From positions 62,001 through 126,000 of the forward strand of contig NZ_NKCN01000003.1 in the NCBI RefSeq assembly GCF_002245535.1: DNA of 64,000 nucleotides, in the 5' to 3' direction. This document shows positions 1 to 7,809 of the stretch, in pieces. The DNA comes from Mycobacterium lehmannii (GTDB lineage Bacteria; Actinomycetota; Actinomycetes; Mycobacteriales; Mycobacteriaceae). How positions within the stretch are numbered: the first letter of the stretch is position 1; every line of letters starts with the position of its first letter. Position numbers and translations under genes: made by a program. The notes below the pieces were generated by a model. The model was not told where the DNA came from and did not search any database. It saw nothing but the letters and a program-made list of their open reading frames with translations.

Positions 1-195
1 GTCGACCCGCTCGGCTTGGAGCTCATCGACAAGATCGGCGTCGACAACGTGATGTGGTCGTCGGACTATCCGCACAACGAGTCCACGTTCGGATACTCGG
101 AGAAATCGCTGAAGACGGTCGTCGATGCGGTCGGACCCGAGAACGCCGTGAAGATCGTCAGCACCAACATCAAGAACTTCCTGGGGATTTCGTGA
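1..195 (+). CDS. Amidohydrolase-2 family protein, C-terminal end (partial)
   Basis: The window opens inside this gene; the last 64 residues are visible in frame 1. They contain VMWSSDYPHNEST, the segment that in amidohydrolase-2 (ACMSD/resorcylate decarboxylase-like) proteins carries a metal-binding Asp near the C-terminus. The gene at 27334 has the equivalent WEADYPHSDS. The TGA stop overlaps the GTG start of the next gene (GTGA), so it is the upstream member of a coupled operon. Substrate unknown; the N-terminal HxH region lies outside the window. Confidence 0.7.
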   Translation, partial: VDPLGLELIDKIGVDNVMWSSDYPHNESTFGYSEKSLKTVVDAVGPENAVKIVSTNIKNFLGIS

Positions 196-1430
196 CCACA
201 TTCGCACCACAGTCAGCGTCGATCGACATTCCGGACCTTCCCGACCTCGCCCGGATGTACCGGGAATGCGGGGCGCGACTGCGTGATTCGATGATGGACA
301 AGGGTGTCGACGCACTGGTCCTGCTCGGCAACGGCAACGTCGTGTATGCGACCGGTATCAGCTGGCCGCTGCTCGACGCCGGGCTCTCACACGTGGAACG
401 TCCGGTGGCGATCGTGCTCGCCGACGACCCACACCCGCACCTGTTCATGCCGCTGCGGGAGGGGTCCTCGTCGCAGTGCGAAGTGCCCGACGACCATGTG
501 CACGGCCCGCTCTACCTCGAATTCGACGAGGGCGTCGAACAATTCGCGAAGGTGCTGGCCGACCTGGTTCCCGCTGGCGGCAAGATCGCGGTCGACGAGC
601 TGACCGGCGCCATGCGCCGCGCATCCGCAGCGCTGTTCCCTTCGGGTCCGCCGTCGGACGCCGCGCAGGTCGTAGGGCCTGCCAAGCTGGTCAAGACGCC
701 CGACCAGATCTCATGCGTCCGCCATGCCTGCCGTATCACCGAAGAGGCGATGGTCGACGTGCAGAAGGCGCTGGCCCCCGGTGTGCGGCAGGTCGACCTC
801 TCGGCGGCGTTCGTGCGCCGTGCGTTCGAACTCGGCGCGACCGCCAACATGCTCGAGGCCATCTGGCAGGTGATGCCGACGACGAAGACCAGCGGTTCGG
901 TGTGGACCACCACCGGAGACCTGGCGCTGCCGCTGTTGACCACCGAACGCGAACTCGAACGCGGTGACGTGTTGTGGACCGACGTCAGCATCACCTACAA
1001 CGGGTACTGCTCGGACTTCGGGCGCACCTGGCTGGTCGGCGACGAGCCGAATGACCGCCAGCACGCGCAGTTCGAGAAGTGGCGGGAGATCCTGTCTGCC
1101 GTGCTGTCGGTCACCAAGGCCGGCGCGACGAGTGGTGACCTGGCCCGCGCGGGCATCGCCGCCAACGGTGGCACCAAGCCGTGGCTGCCACACTTCTACC
1201 TCGGGCACGGCATCGGCACCAACGCCGCCGAAATGCCCATGATCGGAACGGATCTGGGCGAGGAGTTCGACGACAATTTCGTGTTCCCTGCCGGGATGTT
1301 GCTGGTGCTCGAACCCGTGGTGTGGGAGGACGGCACCGGTGGCTACCGGAGCGAGGAGATCGTGGTCATCACCGACGACGGATACCAGTCCATCACCGAT
1401 TACCCCTACGCCCCCTACGGACGGAACTGA
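192..1430 (+). CDS. M24 family metallopeptidase-fold protein (Xaa-Pro dipeptidase/creatinase-like)
   Basis: 412 residues. The fold family comprises cytosolic enzymes that use two metal ions to cut Xaa-Pro bonds or C-N bonds such as in creatine. All five usual ligands are visible: D264 (TDVS), D275 (SDFGRTW), H339 (LGHGIGTN), E374 (LEPVVW) and E388 or E389. The N-terminal domain (1-170) is creatinase-like. I chose the GTG at 192 because it overlaps the previous stop; the longer reading frame from 54 runs through the upstream gene. The next gene starts directly after its stop and encodes a divergent homologue. Probable catalytically competent partner; the substrate is unknown and in this setting could be an amide or conjugate rather than a peptide. 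Confidence 0.82.
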   Translation: MTTFAPQSASIDIPDLPDLARMYRECGARLRDSMMDKGVDALVLLGNGNVVYATGISWPLLDAGLSHVERPVAIVLADDPHPHLFMPLREGSSSQCEVPDDHVHGPLYLEFDEGVEQFAKVLADLVPAGGKIAVDELTGAMRRASAALFPSGPPSDAAQVVGPAKLVKTPDQISCVRHACRITEEAMVDVQKALAPGVRQVDLSAAFVRRAFELGATANMLEAIWQVMPTTKTSGSVWTTTGDLALPLLTTERELERGDVLWTDVSITYNGYCSDFGRTWLVGDEPNDRQHAQFEKWREILSAVLSVTKAGATSGDLARAGIAANGGTKPWLPHFYLGHGIGTNAAEMPMIGTDLGEEFDDNFVFPAGMLLVLEPVVWEDGTGGYRSEEIVVITDDGYQSITDYPYAPYGRN

Positions 1431-2573
1431 ATGGCACTCCAGATTCTCCCTGACGCAGCCGATCTGCGACGGGGCCGCCGCGAGCGCGCGCTGGCCCAGA
1501 TGGAGGAACGCGACATCGACATCCTGGTGCTGGGGCGGCAGGCCAACGTGCGCTACGTGACCGGCGCCCCGCAGCTGTGGGTGGCGGGTACCCGGCCGTT
1601 CGGACCAATCTGCGAGGTCGTCCGCTCGACCGGTGAGATCCACCTCAACAGCACCTGGGACGAGGGCATCCCCGACGAGATTCCCCACGACCACCTGTAC
1701 GGGCTGGCGTGGAACCCGATGACGCTCGTTGACGTGCTCAAGGCGCTGCCCGGGGCCGCCACCGCCAAACGGGTGGGAACCGATTCGCTGACACCGACAT
1801 TCGCGCAGCTGCTGCCGATGGCGTTCCCCGACGCCGAAATCGTCGACGCCGAACCGGCGCTGCGGGCCGCGCGCCGGATCAAGACCGCCGACGAGATCGC
1901 GGTGCTCCGCGGTGCGCTGAGTGTGGCCGAGGCGGCGCTCGACGCCGCGCGCGCCGAGTTGGCGGCCGGGACGACCGAGAAGTCGCTGACCGGTGCGCTG
2001 ATGGAGGCGATGGCCGCCGGTGGGGTCACCACGCCCGCCACTCAGGACGGAGCCTGGGTGACCAGCAAGGAACACCCGTGGCGGCGCGCTCGCACCGACG
2101 GCCGTATCGAGGACGGCGACCTGGTGGCGTTCTCTGCCGGTGCGCTGGCCGACGGCTACGTCGGCGAAGTCGGCCGCACATGGCCGGTCGGAGAGGTCGA
2201 GGGGTCTGCGGTCCCACAGCTTTACGATCGCTGGAACCGTCTGTGGGACAGTCTTTTGGACGCCTGTCAGCCGGGTCGTCCCGCGAGTGGCCTGCTCGCC
2301 GCCTACGAGGCGGCCGGTGAGCCGCTGCCCGCGATGCCCGTCGCCCACGGCCTCGGTCTGGGCTACGACTCGCCCGTCGTCACCCCGGCCCTGCGGGCCA
2401 CCATCGCCGACGAACTGCTCGAACCCGGCATGGTGCTCGCGGTCAGCGGCTACGTCTGGCAGCAGGGCGTGGGCGCGGTCTTCACCCGCGACGCCGTGCA
2501 CGTCACCGCCGACGGGGCCGAGGTGCTGACCTCCAGCCCGCTCTGGAGTGGTGCGGGCGTCGGAATCGGTTGA
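1431..2573 (+). CDS. M24 peptidase-fold protein with degenerate metal site
   Basis: 380 residues, ATG immediately after the previous stop. It aligns along its length with the preceding M24 protein, but the ligand positions are changed: the first Asp is S235 (AFSAG), the second is E246 (GEVGRTW), H306 (VAHGLGLG) is kept, the Glu of LEP is S339 (LAVSGYVW), and the last Glu is near D354. A canonical dinuclear metal site therefore looks impossible. Either it is a pseudo-enzyme that pairs with the intact protein upstream, or it has a different, metal-independent activity, as creatinase itself does. The coupling to 192-1430 supports a heteromer, which is inference. Confidence 0.75.
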   Translation: MALQILPDAADLRRGRRERALAQMEERDIDILVLGRQANVRYVTGAPQLWVAGTRPFGPICEVVRSTGEIHLNSTWDEGIPDEIPHDHLYGLAWNPMTLVDVLKALPGAATAKRVGTDSLTPTFAQLLPMAFPDAEIVDAEPALRAARRIKTADEIAVLRGALSVAEAALDAARAELAAGTTEKSLTGALMEAMAAGGVTTPATQDGAWVTSKEHPWRRARTDGRIEDGDLVAFSAGALADGYVGEVGRTWPVGEVEGSAVPQLYDRWNRLWDSLLDACQPGRPASGLLAAYEAAGEPLPAMPVAHGLGLGYDSPVVTPALRATIADELLEPGMVLAVSGYVWQQGVGAVFTRDAVHVTADGAEVLTSSPLWSGAGVGIG

Positions 2574-2579
2574 CGCGAC

Positions 2580-3530
2580 ATGTCGGAACCCGGGAGTCGG
2601 CCCGCCCCTGAGGAAATCGTCCTCTACGAGAAGGACCCGGCGACCAAGATCGCGACGATCACGTTCAACCGGCCCGAATACCTGAACGCACCGACGTCGG
2701 CTGCACGGTTGCGGTACGCCGACCTTCTGCGTGGCGCCACCGTCGATGACGACGTGAAGGTTGTCGTGATCCGCGGTGTCGGCGAGAATCTCGGCAGCGG
2801 CGCGGATCTGCCGGAGTTCATGGCGGGTGACGACGACGCGCGGCTGGCCGAGCTGCGGGTGGACGATCCGAACGTCACCTATCCACCAAAGGGATCGTTC
2901 CGGCACGGCGCAACGATGGGGCAGTGGTACGCCAACGTCGCGGCGGGCAACCGGGCGTTGCAGGAACTCAAGAAGATCAGCATCGTCGAGGCCAAGGGGT
3001 ACTGCTACGGCTGGCACTTCTACCAGTGCGCGGACGCGGACCTGGTGATCTCCAGCGACGACGCGCTGTTCGGCCATCCGTCGTTCCGGTACTTCGGCTG
3101 GGGCCCGCGGATGTGGACCTGGGTGATGACCATGGGGCTGCGACCGTTCCAGGAGATGGTTTATACCGGTCGCCCGTTCACCGCAGACGAGATGAAGGAG
3201 TGCAACTTCCTCAACAAGGTGGTTCCGCGCGACCAGCTCGAGGCCGAGGTCGCGAAGTACGCCCACGCGTGTGCACGGAACCGACCGGTGGACAGTGTGT
3301 TTCAGCAAAAGATGTTCTTCGAGGTGGTCAAGCAGTTCCAGGGCGAATACCTCGGCAGCCTGCTGTCGGCGATGTTCGAGTCGATGGGCGGCGCGGCGCG
3401 ACCCGACGGCGACGACTTCATGCTTGCCGACGCGATCGATGTGGGCCTTGCGGACGCCGTCAACGACAACGACGACAGGTTTCCGCCCGAGTTCCGGTTG
3501 AGCAAGGCCAACCGCAGAAAGAAGGATTAG
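2580..3530 (+). CDS. Enoyl-CoA hydratase/isomerase (crotonase) family protein
   Basis: 316 residues, somewhat longer than the usual 260. The crotonase core is clear: ITFNRPEYLNAP, the oxyanion-hole segment GENLGSGADLPEF (about 80), and the second oxyanion segment KGYCYGWHFYQCADADLVI, where the usual GGG is GWH. The place where hydratases carry a catalytic Glu reads FGHPSFRYFGWGPR, with no Glu. It may therefore be a non-hydratase crotonase (isomerase, hydrolase or C-C lyase). The stop overlaps the GTG start of the CoA-transferase downstream, so it is part of the 1-5938 operon and probably acts on the CoA ester made there. Confidence 0.78.
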   Translation: MSEPGSRPAPEEIVLYEKDPATKIATITFNRPEYLNAPTSAARLRYADLLRGATVDDDVKVVVIRGVGENLGSGADLPEFMAGDDDARLAELRVDDPNVTYPPKGSFRHGATMGQWYANVAAGNRALQELKKISIVEAKGYCYGWHFYQCADADLVISSDDALFGHPSFRYFGWGPRMWTWVMTMGLRPFQEMVYTGRPFTADEMKECNFLNKVVPRDQLEAEVAKYAHACARNRPVDSVFQQKMFFEVVKQFQGEYLGSLLSAMFESMGGAARPDGDDFMLADAIDVGLADAVNDNDDRFPPEFRLSKANRRKKD

Positions 3531-5938
3531 TGCCGGCGCTGGACGAGTACACCGTCGTTGACCTGTCGAGCGGAATCGCGGGCGGCTACGCCACCAAACT
3601 ACTCGCCGACGGTGGCGCCACGGTGGTCAAAGTGGAGTCGCCGCACGGTGATCCGCTGCGAACCTGGTCCGCGTCGGGTGCACGCATCGAGCCGGAAAGG
3701 GACGGTGCGCTATTCAGCTTCCTGGCCTGCTCGAAACACAGCGTCGTCGTCGACCCGGACGTCGCCGCCGACCTGGACATGTTGCGCGGGTTGCTGTCAG
3801 CCGCCGATGCGGTGGTGTGGTCGCGCGGATCGGCGGTCGCCGAAGTCGACGAGTTCACCCCCGCCGCACTCGCCGATGCATACGGTCATCTGACCGTCAC
3901 AGCGATCACCCCTTTCGGGCTCGAGGGGCCGTGGGCGGACAAGCCCGCCACGGAGTTCACCCTGCAGGCGTGGTCGGGTGGCGTGATCGGGCTGGGCCGG
4001 GGCGCACAGTATCGCGCGCCGCTGTTCGTCGGGGGCCAGATCGGGGAGTGGCTGGCGGGCGCATACGCGGCGGCGGGTACGACGGCGGCGTCGGGTCTGG
4101 TCGACGTCTCGATCCTCGAGGCCCAGATCCTCTGCCTGACTTACTATTCGGTGTCGTTCAACGACGCTCTCGGGCGCCCGTTCCGCGACCGCCGCCGGTT
4201 GACCGTGCCAGGTGTCGCGTCCGCGGCCGACGGGCTGGTGGCGTTGGGGTGCGGCACCGCGCAACAGTGGTTCGACCTGTGCGCGATGGTCGGCCACGAC
4301 GAATGGATCGATGAGGGCGGTGACCTGTCCATCACCGAACAGGCCAACATCCACGCCGAGCAGATCTACGAGTGGGTGAAAGAGAACCGCGTCGAGGACA
4401 TCCTCGAGCTGTCCAGCGCCTTTCGGATTCCGAACGCACCGGTCGGAAACGGCGCCACTGTCACGGATTTCGACCAGTTCGTCGAACGCGGCACGTTCGT
4501 CACCAATCCGCGCGACGGCTTCACCCAGCCCGGGCCGCCGTACCGCACCACGCCGTCGCTGCTGCGCGCGCCGCTACCCGCGCCCCGGCTCGGCGAGCAC
4601 ACCGCCCTGTACCGTTCGCGAACGGTACACCAGGGTCGCGATTCCGCCGAGATCACGACCCTGGGTGGGGTTTCGCGAACAATGTTCGAGGGGCTACGGG
4701 TGCTCGACATGACGAGCTTCTGGGCTGGCCCGTCGTGCACCCACATGCTGGCCTTGCTGGGCGCCGAGGTGATCCACATCGAGTCCACCGCGCGACCCGA
4801 CGGCACGCGGCTCATCGCCGGGGTGCCGATCACCGAGGAGCAGTGGTGGGAGCGCTCGCCGATCTTCTCCGGCTTGAACACCAACAAGAAGAGCGTCACG
4901 CTCGACATCCGTTCCGAGCGCGGCGTGGAGCTGCTGCGCCGGCTCATCACGACCTGCGACGTCATCGTCGAGAATTACACCCCGCGGGTGCTCGACCAGA
5001 TCGGTCTGGACTTCGATGCCCTGCACCGGCTGCGACCCGACGCGATCATGATGCGCATGCCGGGATTCGGGCTCGACGGGCCGTGGCGCGACAAGCCCGC
5101 GTTCGCCTACGTGATCGAGGACTGCTCCGGAATCACCTGGCTGACGGGGCATCCGGATCAGAACCCGGTCGAGCCCTATTCGGTCGGCGATCCCAACGCC
5201 GGGGTGCACGGTCTCAACGCGCTGTTGCTCGCGCTGGCGCACCGGCGACGGACGGGACAGGGGGTCCGGATCGAGGCCGCGATGGTCGACGCCGCGCTCA
5301 ACGTCGCCGCCGAGCAGGTCATCGAATACTCGGCCTACGGAAATCTGCTGCAGCGGCAGGGCAACCGCGGGCCGACCGCGGCGCCGCAGAACCTCTACCG
5401 CACCGGCGAGCTCGACGAGTTCGGCCGCCCGGACGATTGGGTCGCGATCGCGGTGGCCAGTGACGAGCAGTGGGCGGGCCTGGTCGATGCCCTCGGGCGG
5501 CCGGCATGGGCGACCGACGAGCTCGCCACGGCCGACGGCCGTCGGCGCAACCAGGACACCATCGATGAGCACCTGGGCGCGTGGTGCGCCGACCGCACCG
5601 GTGACGATATCGTCGAAACACTCTGGGCGGCCGGGGTTCCGGTGGCCAAGGTGATGCAACCGCACCGCGTCGGCGACCTCGAGCAGCTGGTGCACCGCGG
5701 CTTCTACGAGAAGGTCGACCATCCCGTCAACCCTCCGGCCCGACACAGCACGCTGCCCATGCGCATCGCGTCCGTCCGGAGTTACCATCGCAGTCCCGCA
5801 CCGCTGCTGGGACAGCACAACCACGAGGTGCTGACCGCGCTCGGGCTCAGCGGCGACGAGATCACGGCGCTCGAGGAGGAGGGGGTCATCGGAAACGCGC
5901 CCGCGGGTCTCACCATTCGCACGACGAAGACCGGTTGA
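3530..5938 (+). CDS. Tandem CaiB/BaiF (family III) CoA-transferase, double-domain
   Basis: 802 residues, twice the normal length of a family III CoA-transferase. Domain 1 starts at YTVVDLSSGIAGGYATKLL; domain 2 starts near residue 385 with GLRVLDMTSFWAGPSCTHML. Family III enzymes move CoA between carboxylic acids through an aspartyl thioester. At the position I take as the catalytic Asp, domain 2 has VDAALN, whereas domain 1 has LEAQIL, so only the second half looks fully equipped. The GTG at 3530 overlaps the hydratase stop. The linker coding sequence carries a perfect 22-bp palindrome at 4608-4629. Likely role: activating or recycling CoA for the substrate of this operon. Confidence 0.83.
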   Translation: MPALDEYTVVDLSSGIAGGYATKLLADGGATVVKVESPHGDPLRTWSASGARIEPERDGALFSFLACSKHSVVVDPDVAADLDMLRGLLSAADAVVWSRGSAVAEVDEFTPAALADAYGHLTVTAITPFGLEGPWADKPATEFTLQAWSGGVIGLGRGAQYRAPLFVGGQIGEWLAGAYAAAGTTAASGLVDVSILEAQILCLTYYSVSFNDALGRPFRDRRRLTVPGVASAADGLVALGCGTAQQWFDLCAMVGHDEWIDEGGDLSITEQANIHAEQIYEWVKENRVEDILELSSAFRIPNAPVGNGATVTDFDQFVERGTFVTNPRDGFTQPGPPYRTTPSLLRAPLPAPRLGEHTALYRSRTVHQGRDSAEITTLGGVSRTMFEGLRVLDMTSFWAGPSCTHMLALLGAEVIHIESTARPDGTRLIAGVPITEEQWWERSPIFSGLNTNKKSVTLDIRSERGVELLRRLITTCDVIVENYTPRVLDQIGLDFDALHRLRPDAIMMRMPGFGLDGPWRDKPAFAYVIEDCSGITWLTGHPDQNPVEPYSVGDPNAGVHGLNALLLALAHRRRTGQGVRIEAAMVDAALNVAAEQVIEYSAYGNLLQRQGNRGPTAAPQNLYRTGELDEFGRPDDWVAIAVASDEQWAGLVDALGRPAWATDELATADGRRRNQDTIDEHLGAWCADRTGDDIVETLWAAGVPVAKVMQPHRVGDLEQLVHRGFYEKVDHPVNPPARHSTLPMRIASVRSYHRSPAPLLGQHNHEVLTALGLSGDEITALEEEGVIGNAPAGLTIRTTKTG
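4608..4629. promoter_or_regulatory. Perfect 22-bp palindrome in the CaiB domain linker
   Basis: The halves TGTACCGTTCG and CGAACGGTACA are exact reverse complements with no spacer. The site lies inside coding sequence, about 53 bp before the in-frame ATG (4682) that begins the second CaiB domain, and its core TTCGCGAA recurs at 4672-4679. It looks like a repressor operator kept from a time when the second domain was a separate gene, or an active internal control site. No regulator can be assigned. Confidence 0.45.
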
Positions 5939-6060
5939 CGGGCGCAGGAATGACCGCAACGGGCGCCTATCACCGAGATTGCAACCAGGGCTGTGGGCCG
6001 GTGAACGACCCTCACCGCAATGTCGGTGCTAGGCGCGCAGCGAGTCGCTAGCCTCGACCG

Positions 6061-6867
6061 ATGGCCATCGATCCGTCGAACATTCTGCTCACCGGCCGCG
6101 TTGCGGTCGTCACCGGCGGTGGCGCGGGCATCGGCAAGGGAATCGCTGAAGGGCTCACCGCCTTCGGGGCGTCCGTCGCGATCTGGGAGCGCGACCCGGA
6201 AACCTGTGCCGCGACCGCCGAAAGTCTCGGTGCGCTGGGGATTGTGGTCGACGTACGGGACAGCGCGCAGGTCGACGCGGCGCTTCAGCAGACCGCCGAT
6301 GCGCTAGGCGAGGTGTCGATCCTGGTCAACAACGCCGGCGGCACCTTCTTCTCGCCGATGCTCGAAACCACGGAGAACGGCTGGGATGCGCTGTACAAGG
6401 CCAACCTGCGCCACGTGCTGCTGTGCACCCAGCGGGTGGCGCGCCGTCTCGTGGAGGCCGGCAGGCCCGGCAGCGTCATCAACGTGACGTCGATCGAGGG
6501 TGTGCGCGCCGCACCGGGATACGCCGCATACGCCGCGGCCAAGGCCGGCGTCATCAACTACACCCAGACCGCGGCGTTCGAACTGTCCCCACACGGCATC
6601 CGCGTCAACGCCCTCGCGCCGGACCTCACCCTGACCGAGGGGCTCATGCAGATCTCCGGCGGCACGCTGAACCACGACGTCGCTCCTGGCATACCGATGG
6701 GCAGACCGGGACATGTCGACGAAATCGCCTCGGCGGCAGTGTTTCTGGCCTCCGACATGGCGAGCTACATCACCGGTCAGACGATCCACGTCGACGGCGG
6801 GACCCACGCGGCGGGCGGCTGGTATCACCACCCGCAGACGGGAAGGCCGACGCTGGGTCCGGTCTAG
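6061..6867 (+). CDS. Short-chain dehydrogenase/reductase (SDR)
   Basis: 268 residues, classical SDR length. Cofactor motif VVTGGGAGIGKG near residue 17, NNAG near 90, Ser in NVTSIEG, catalytic YAAAK in GYAAYAAAKAG, and the C-terminal YITGQTIHVDGG. Probably an NAD(P)-dependent alcohol or 3-hydroxyacyl dehydrogenase. It follows the 1-5938 operon after a 122-bp gap, so it may have its own promoter. It ends against a convergent SDR, with a hairpin between them. Confidence 0.85.
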   Translation: MAIDPSNILLTGRVAVVTGGGAGIGKGIAEGLTAFGASVAIWERDPETCAATAESLGALGIVVDVRDSAQVDAALQQTADALGEVSILVNNAGGTFFSPMLETTENGWDALYKANLRHVLLCTQRVARRLVEAGRPGSVINVTSIEGVRAAPGYAAYAAAKAGVINYTQTAAFELSPHGIRVNALAPDLTLTEGLMQISGGTLNHDVAPGIPMGRPGHVDEIASAAVFLASDMASYITGQTIHVDGGTHAAGGWYHHPQTGRPTLGPV

Positions 6868-6881
6868 CCCGGTCGCGTCGC

Positions 6882-6935
6882 GAGACTACGGTTTCTGACG
6901 AAATTCGCACGGTTTTCGTCAGAAACCGCCGTCTC
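6882..6935. terminator. Bidirectional hairpin between convergent genes
   Basis: Arms at 6882-6903 and 6914-6935, with a 10-nt loop. CGGTTTCTGACGAAA pairs exactly with TTTCGTCAGAAACCG, extended by GAGAC/GTCTC after a 2-nt mismatch. It is centred between two convergent stop codons, so terminating both transcripts is the simplest reading. There is no long U run, which is usual in mycobacteria. It could also belong to a dispersed palindromic repeat family. Confidence 0.65.
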
Positions 6936-6948
6936 GGCGGAGTTCCCG

Positions 6949-7791
6949 TCAGTGGGTCCAGCCCGCGGCGGACTGGTCGTCGAAGGTGCGGTCGATGCGC
7001 TCGAAGCGGCGTCGAATCGAGCCGCGTGCCGCGCGGTGCGGTAGCACGTAGAGCCGGTTGGCTTCGATCGCGTCGGCGGTCAGGCGGGCCACCTCGTCGA
7101 CGTTGAGCACGGAGTCGTCGCTCGGATCCGACGCCAACTGCTGAACCGAGTCCGCCCCCGACGCGGTGGCCGGACCGTAATCCTCGCTGCGCACGCGTTC
7201 GGTGTTGGCCAGCAGGTTGGTGTCGACGATCATCGGGCACAACACCGTCACACCGATGCCGTTGGCGCGCACCTCGCGCGACAACGTCTCCGCGAGCGCG
7301 ACGACGCCGTACTTGGCGACGCAGTAGGGGCCCAGGCCGACATTCGGAATCAGTCCGGCGAACGACGACGTGAACGCGATGTGGCTGTCGGCTTCCTGCG
7401 CGATCAGCCGCGGCAGGAACGCCTCGACGCCGTGGATCGGTCCCCACAGGTCCACGTCGATGACGAACCGCCAGTCGTCATGGCTGGTCTCGGCGATGGG
7501 GCCGGCGTAGGCGATCCCGGCATTGTTGAAGACCAGGTGCACGTCGCCGAACACGTCGAACGCCTCGTCGGCCAACCGGTTGACATCGTCGAACTTGCGC
7601 ACATCGCACACCACGCCGCGGGCGTCGACGCCGTCGGCGCGCAGATCGGCCACCGCACGGTCGAGTGCGGCCGAGTCGATGTCGCTGAGCATGATGCGGG
7701 CTCCGCGCCCGGCGAATTCGCGTGCGGCGGCCAAACCGATTCCGCTTGCGCCGCCGGTAATGACCGCCGTGCGTCCGTTGAACGTATCCAC
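6949..7791 (-). CDS. Short-chain dehydrogenase/reductase (SDR)
   Basis: 280 residues from a GTG start. TAVITGGASGIGLA at the N-terminus, NNAG (FNNAGIAYAG), Ser in FTSSFAG, and YCVAK as the YxxxK pair. The C-terminal 70 residues (EVARLTADAIEANRLYVLPHRAARG) are of the kind found in mycobacterial SDRs that reduce ketones or oxidise alcohols of unknown identity. It has a short spacing to the epimerase gene upstream on the same strand (stop at 7810), so the two are probably co-transcribed from near 8895. Confidence 0.83.
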   Translation of the reverse strand: MDTFNGRTAVITGGASGIGLAAAREFAGRGARIMLSDIDSAALDRAVADLRADGVDARGVVCDVRKFDDVNRLADEAFDVFGDVHLVFNNAGIAYAGPIAETSHDDWRFVIDVDLWGPIHGVEAFLPRLIAQEADSHIAFTSSFAGLIPNVGLGPYCVAKYGVVALAETLSREVRANGIGVTVLCPMIVDTNLLANTERVRSEDYGPATASGADSVQQLASDPSDDSVLNVDEVARLTADAIEANRLYVLPHRAARGSIRRRFERIDRTFDDQSAAGWTH

Positions 7792-7809
7792 CCGCCGAAG
7801 ACTAGGCGG

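Noticed and set aside
711..3308. 865-residue open frame on the minus strand
   Set aside because: Antisense to the M24 pair and the crotonase gene, which have clear family motifs and coupled starts; the translation is rich in His/Arg/Gly without any motif, a usual artefact of high-GC sequence.
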